Shown here piece by piece: positions 8,174-11,395 of a stretch of DNA of 11,395 bases. The position numbers were made by a program, and so were the translations under genes. The notes beneath the pieces are model-generated. The model did not search any database and was not told where the DNA came from. It saw only the letters and a program-made list of their open reading frames with translations. The stretch is from Apophysomyces variabilis (lineage: Eukaryota; Mucoromycota; Mucoromycetes; Mucorales; Mucoraceae): the NCBI GenBank assembly GCA_002749535.1, contig MZZL01000070.1, positions 1,902-13,296 of the forward strand, read 5' to 3'. The first letter of the stretch is position 1, and the number at the start of each line of letters is the position of its first letter.

Positions 8174-8942
8174 TAACATTCACTGCTACAGATAGGTCTT
8201 TCTGACCTTGTGTGTGGATTGGCCTGTATAGGTGATAATTAAGATAGCGATCTTTTATATATTATTTATTTTTACATTTACTTTCAGTGCACAGATGTTG
8301 TATATAAAGACAGATCCTGAAATCTCAGGATCCTTACGTTCCTAATATCTTCTAGACAGTCTATACAGTTTCTGACACACGTTCCAACATAGCGCTTTTT
8401 TCGCCCCCACCCTCTATAGTTACATATTCATTTTTCACAAGTAGATAGCGACGTTAGCCATATGCTGTGCTATTACAGTCCTTCTCATTCTATTAAAGAA
8501 CTATAAGAGGATAGTACTTGAAAATAAGAACCTCATCTCAGTTTCACTGATTTGTTCAGTTTATCTTTTCCACTTTTGAGCTTTATTTTTTATATTACTA
8601 ATTTGAAAATAAAACGAATCAGAAAGATGTAGATTTTATAAAAAAGAATTGAGAAGCTGTCATATCTGACATGATTACATCACTATATTCAGTAGATAAA
8701 ACATCACGTCTAGACTGTCAGTGAACATATTGGCTATAATGACTGTATGGATCAGGTTACACTAACATCTTTATATTCTATTCATCTGTTGCTGGGACCC
8801 TAGCGGACACAGAATATCAAATGACAGAAGATTAACGTGTCATTACTGATAGTATGGATTTTATAAGATATTAGTAACTACCTCAATCCACTTTTACCCG
8901 CATGCGTTTCTAAAGATATTTAAAGAGAATATCTTTTTCAAT
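8171..8942 (-). repeat. Right arm of long inverted repeat
   Basis: This is the reverse complement of the left arm with four transitions, found at 8384, 8263, 8260 and 8234. Its inner edge (ctgtaacattcactgc) directly abuts retrotransposon coding sequence that stops there. Its outer edge as seen here is ...ctttttcaat, followed by cttgcttatcc; whether those bases also belong to the repeat cannot be tested, since their counterpart would lie left of the window. The near identity of the arms implies recent duplication or gene conversion, in contrast to the badly decayed genes between them. Confidence 0.95.
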
Positions 8943-9933
8943 CTTGCTTATCCTTAGCTGTATTATATATATATAGAAAAAGGGACAGATAGAATCTTTT
9001 GAGATTGTTTGATATCTTTATTTCATTCAACTTGTCTGCCTATTTCTAATTATTTGATCTTACGTGGGATTTGTAATTAGTGAACGTTCTTCTCAGTGAT
9101 AGGTGTATGATTTAGCTAAGTGTAATAACTGCGATAGAGCAGTATTACCTTATCTTCATCCTCGGTAATAGATCTCTAATTTAGAGAAGAGGTGCAGTCA
9201 GTGTTCTAAACTAGAGAAGTTCACTGTAAATGGAAACATGTTAATTCCGATCATCCTTTTCATAGAACATAAATACTAGGAAGTCACTACATTAGTGTCC
9301 TATTATTTTATTTTATATGTTAGAAGCAACTTATCTTTTTATATATCATGTATACATATATGTATCTACCAAAAATTAATATGTAGAATTACTTATCTTC
9401 TCTTATGATATGATTTTGATAAAAAAAGAAGAACTATACTTTTTTAAGTTTAACTTATTCTCTTGATAAAGCCCATCTTAGGTGCGCATCATATTTATGA
9501 GATTGTGTGCACAGAAGAGATTTTTAGTGTGAATACTAACAGAATTTCCTGTGATTTCCTGAAGATTTACACTAAAAGTTTCATTGTATTAGATGCTTAT
9601 AATATATAGTGATAACTGTGATGTAAATATGACACGTGAGGTATTAGAGTTCTTATTGCTGCTATCTGTGGCCCGGATATTATGTCTGGGGTCAACGGAT
9701 TTAATTTTTTTGTTTTTGAAAGCGGAAATTTAAATGATTAAGACCAAAGTTCAGGGGTTGCTTAGCTAGAAGAGACTAGCAAGTATAATCATGTCTAATA
9801 TTACTAATAAATATCACGCTGCAACAGAAATATGGCAGAGAAATCATTTTGATAAGCAATTGGCCAAGTCAATCTATGAATGAAAAACATTTTTATATGG
9901 TGTTTTCAAACATTGATGGGTATATCCCTAGTA
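8943..9933. other. AT-rich intergenic region
   Basis: No open frame of note occurs on either strand across 991 bp. Features seen are alternating TA runs (tatatatatata near 8965; atatatcatgtatacatata near 9342-9361) and a small perfect palindrome tctctaa-t-ttagaga at 9173-9187. The right part should contain the 3' untranslated region of the minus-strand gene that stops at 9934. If the inverted repeat is longer than the window shows, part of this interval may belong to its right arm. Confidence 0.6.
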
Positions 9934-11395
9934 TTATGCACCATTTCTCCTAAACATCCTACAACGGGTACGCAAAGATGAACCCTTGCAAGATGGGCCT
10001 TTACAGATGCTACACACTCTGGTAGACTTTTTTGGTAAACATGGGGAATAACACCGATTGCTCGAAGATAATGTAATGCTCGATGCTGTTTCTGCTGCTT
10101 GTATAGAAGCATATCTAGACTGGCTTAGAGTAACAGCTAGTCTTGGTTGCAGTTGTCTTTGTGAAGGTATTGTTTCGGCGCGATTTCTTTGGTATGGTGC
10201 AGCTAATGACAAACTGGTATGTGTATGTGGTATTACAGATATTACTATTGGCGATGGAGTTTGAGCTGGCAGGTTATTCTGAGCACGTTCTGGTGATTGT
10301 AATTGCTCTCCCATGGTGCTGCAGATGTCGATGTTTCTGTTAATGCTTTGAATTGCTATTTGCTTCTGGAACCAAAGATTATAATGCGTTTTCATATGTT
10401 CTGCTGTTTTGTAAACTATAGTGACTCCATTAGCATAAGTAGCATTCCATTGTTGAGCAAGTTCTGTCCAGTTTAACTGGCCATGAGGGATATGTAGGTC
10501 TGGTATTAGTTGGTTGAATAAATGGAATTCGTCTGGGGTATGCAAAGGAACTATGGCATATCGGGTTCCTTGTGTCTTTGCGAGAAATGTATATACGTTG
10601 CCACGGGGATTATTGGTGGAACTGTGTGTTAGTACTAACCTTGTACTAAGATCGGCTGAAAGCGTAAAGTTGTACTGACTGTCAGTTATATGCTGACGAT
10701 CTGTCATAATTATGTTGAGGTATCGTACTAGATCTTCAGGAAATGCTACAATGCCAAAGGTTTCTCGTGGTATGCATAATGGTATGTTAAATTGGAAATC
10801 ACCTTGGGTTTCAACGTTGCCATATACTGCGGCTGGTATATTTAGGCTAGCACGCAAGCTTATGATATTCTCTTGCAGCCAAGGTTCGTAGTGACCTTTG
10901 TGCACGTGGTTATATCTGTTAATTGATCCCACCTACTCATATAGTTAATTATCTATCAATATCACATTACTTTAACCACTTACATCGATATTATGTCGCA
11001 AGCGGTAATCTGCAAGAGCGCAGTCCGTTAGATGTGCACCAGCACCAAAAGATAAAAATTTGCGAATTATGTTTTGGTGAATACCTCCTTCCAAACTGTT
11101 TGTTCCGCGGCTACATCGATATAAAGGAAGACCATTTTTATCCTCTCCCATCTTAAAATATAATGGTATCCCAGGGGGGTCAGAAACTTCACCTCGTCGT
11201 ATCGCTTTGAGAACATTGGTTGCTTGTCTCCAGGCTTCACTGTCAAAAAGAGGTAAATCTGTCTTTGCACATATGAGTGGACCATATTCTCGGAACAGGT
11301 TTTCAACAACTGGGTAGAGTTCTTCTGCTCGAGGTACTGTTCGCCTTACACGGCGAAGTATCCATGCTGGTCTAGTAGATAACATATAGTCCCAG
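9934..11395 (-). CDS. C-terminal part of a large fungal protein (family with N-terminal 3'-5' exonuclease domain, by recollection); spliced, 5' end outside window
   Basis: The coding sequence is the complement of exons 10984-11395 and 9934-10932, joined in phase 0; the frame is open to the window edge and TAA is at 9934-9936. In total 469 codons are visible without interruption. Motifs in order are VPRAEELYPVVENLFREYGP, a conserved core DPPGIPLYFKMGEDKNGLP and RGTNSLEGGIHQNIIRKF, YRLRHNID joined by splicing to VGSINRYNHVHKGHYEPW, TRYAIVPLHTPDEFHLFNQL, a low-complexity Ser/Gln/Pro tail, and near the end CSICKGPSCKGSSLRTRC (C-x2-C-x4-C-x8-C, a likely zinc knuckle). I remember this core from large basidiomycete and other fungal proteins whose N-terminus is an RNase D-like 3'-5' exonuclease. 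That domain would lie right of the window and is not seen. Cellular role unknown. The core often occurs in multi-copy, transposon-like families, so this may itself be an element gene. Confidence 0.8.
10933..10983 (-). other. 51-nt spliceosomal intron
   Basis: On the minus strand the intron begins GTAAGT and ends ATGAGTAG, with a branch-site-like ATTAAC about 13 nt before the 3' end. It contains an in-frame stop right after the donor (gat gta agt ggt taa). Removing it joins RHNID to VGSINRY and restores the family reading RHN-x-DVG. The length and sites suit fungal introns. Without it the gene would look like two separate open frames. Confidence 0.9.

Larger units (their letters stand above)
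1..8942. mobile_element. Composite region framed by a long inverted repeat; candidate large DNA transposon
   Basis: Two arms of at least 772 bp in inverted orientation enclose 7,398 bp. Position i on the left pairs with 8943-i on the right along the whole arm. Inside are a decayed DDE transposase gene, a CACTA-like insertion, a hAT-like MITE and the 5' part of a non-LTR retrotransposon. A transposase between long inverted repeats fits a terminal-inverted-repeat element that later collected insertions, but this is inference. The outer boundary is not fixed, because the left arm starts at the window edge and any target-site duplication on that side is out of view. The alternative is two inverted copies of a dispersed repeat. 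Confidence 0.5.

Noticed and set aside
8169..8943. Right arm as an independent solo LTR: bases 8172-8940 begin TG and end CA and are flanked on both sides by atc
   Set aside because: The left copy lacks a matching flank (at before, ggg after), the match between copies includes the flanking bases, terminal identity beyond TG/CA is absent, and LINE coding does not resume after 8943. A three-base repeat is easily chance.
9906..10343. Plus-strand and second minus-strand open frames over the low-complexity tail of the right-hand gene
   Set aside because: They are out-of-frame shadows of the longer conserved reading and have biased composition.
9934..10932. Separate gene starting at GTG 10932
   Set aside because: The GTG is the first codon after a good 3' splice site, and joining to the upstream exon restores a continuous conserved reading, so it is an exon and not a gene start.

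Overview
The window looks like a piece of a repeat-rich, AT-rich fungal genome. The case rests on three things: a spliced gene with a 51-nt GTAAGT...TAG intron; a fungal type of DDE transposase; and non-LTR retrotransposon remains of a type I associate with Mucoromycota (arbuscular mycorrhizal and Mucorales fungi). The phylum is inferred from family resemblance, not shown by the sequence. No rRNA, tRNA, CRISPR array or bacterial-style operon was seen.

Layout. Bases 1-772 and 8171-8942 are the two arms of a near-perfect inverted repeat, with 4 differences in 772 bp and no net indel. The left arm runs to the first base of the window, so 772 bp is a minimum arm length. Between the arms lies a stack of broken mobile DNA: (i) an unidentified, probably degraded coding stretch that crosses the left arm's inner edge (about 682-1130); (ii) a 190-bp GC-rich hAT-like MITE with an 8-bp target duplication (1618-1807); (iii) a 1,624-bp CACTA-like element with 22-bp terminal repeats and 9-bp subterminal repeats (1911-3534), which carries a broken minus-strand coding fragment of unknown function (2468-2993); (iv) a heavily decayed DDE transposase gene (4198-6547) whose third catalytic residue has become glycine; (v) the 5' part of a non-LTR retrotransposon, with ORF1 (6631-7860) and the start of an ORF2 endonuclease (7862-8173), which stops exactly where the right arm begins.

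Outside the right arm, after about 1 kb of AT-rich sequence with no gene, a minus-strand gene enters from the right edge of the window and ends at 9934. Once a 51-nt intron (10933-10983) is removed it reads without interruption for 469 visible codons and ends in a C-x2-C-x4-C-x8-C cluster. It resembles the C-terminal half of a large fungal protein family that, as I remember it, carries an N-terminal 3'-5' exonuclease domain. It is the only coding region here that looks intact.

The genes do not form a pathway. The region is best read as a graveyard of nested transposons framed by a long, young-looking inverted repeat. The main open question is whether that repeat is the pair of terminal repeats of one large DNA transposon, two inverted copies of a dispersed repeat, or the core of a longer palindrome that extends past the window.
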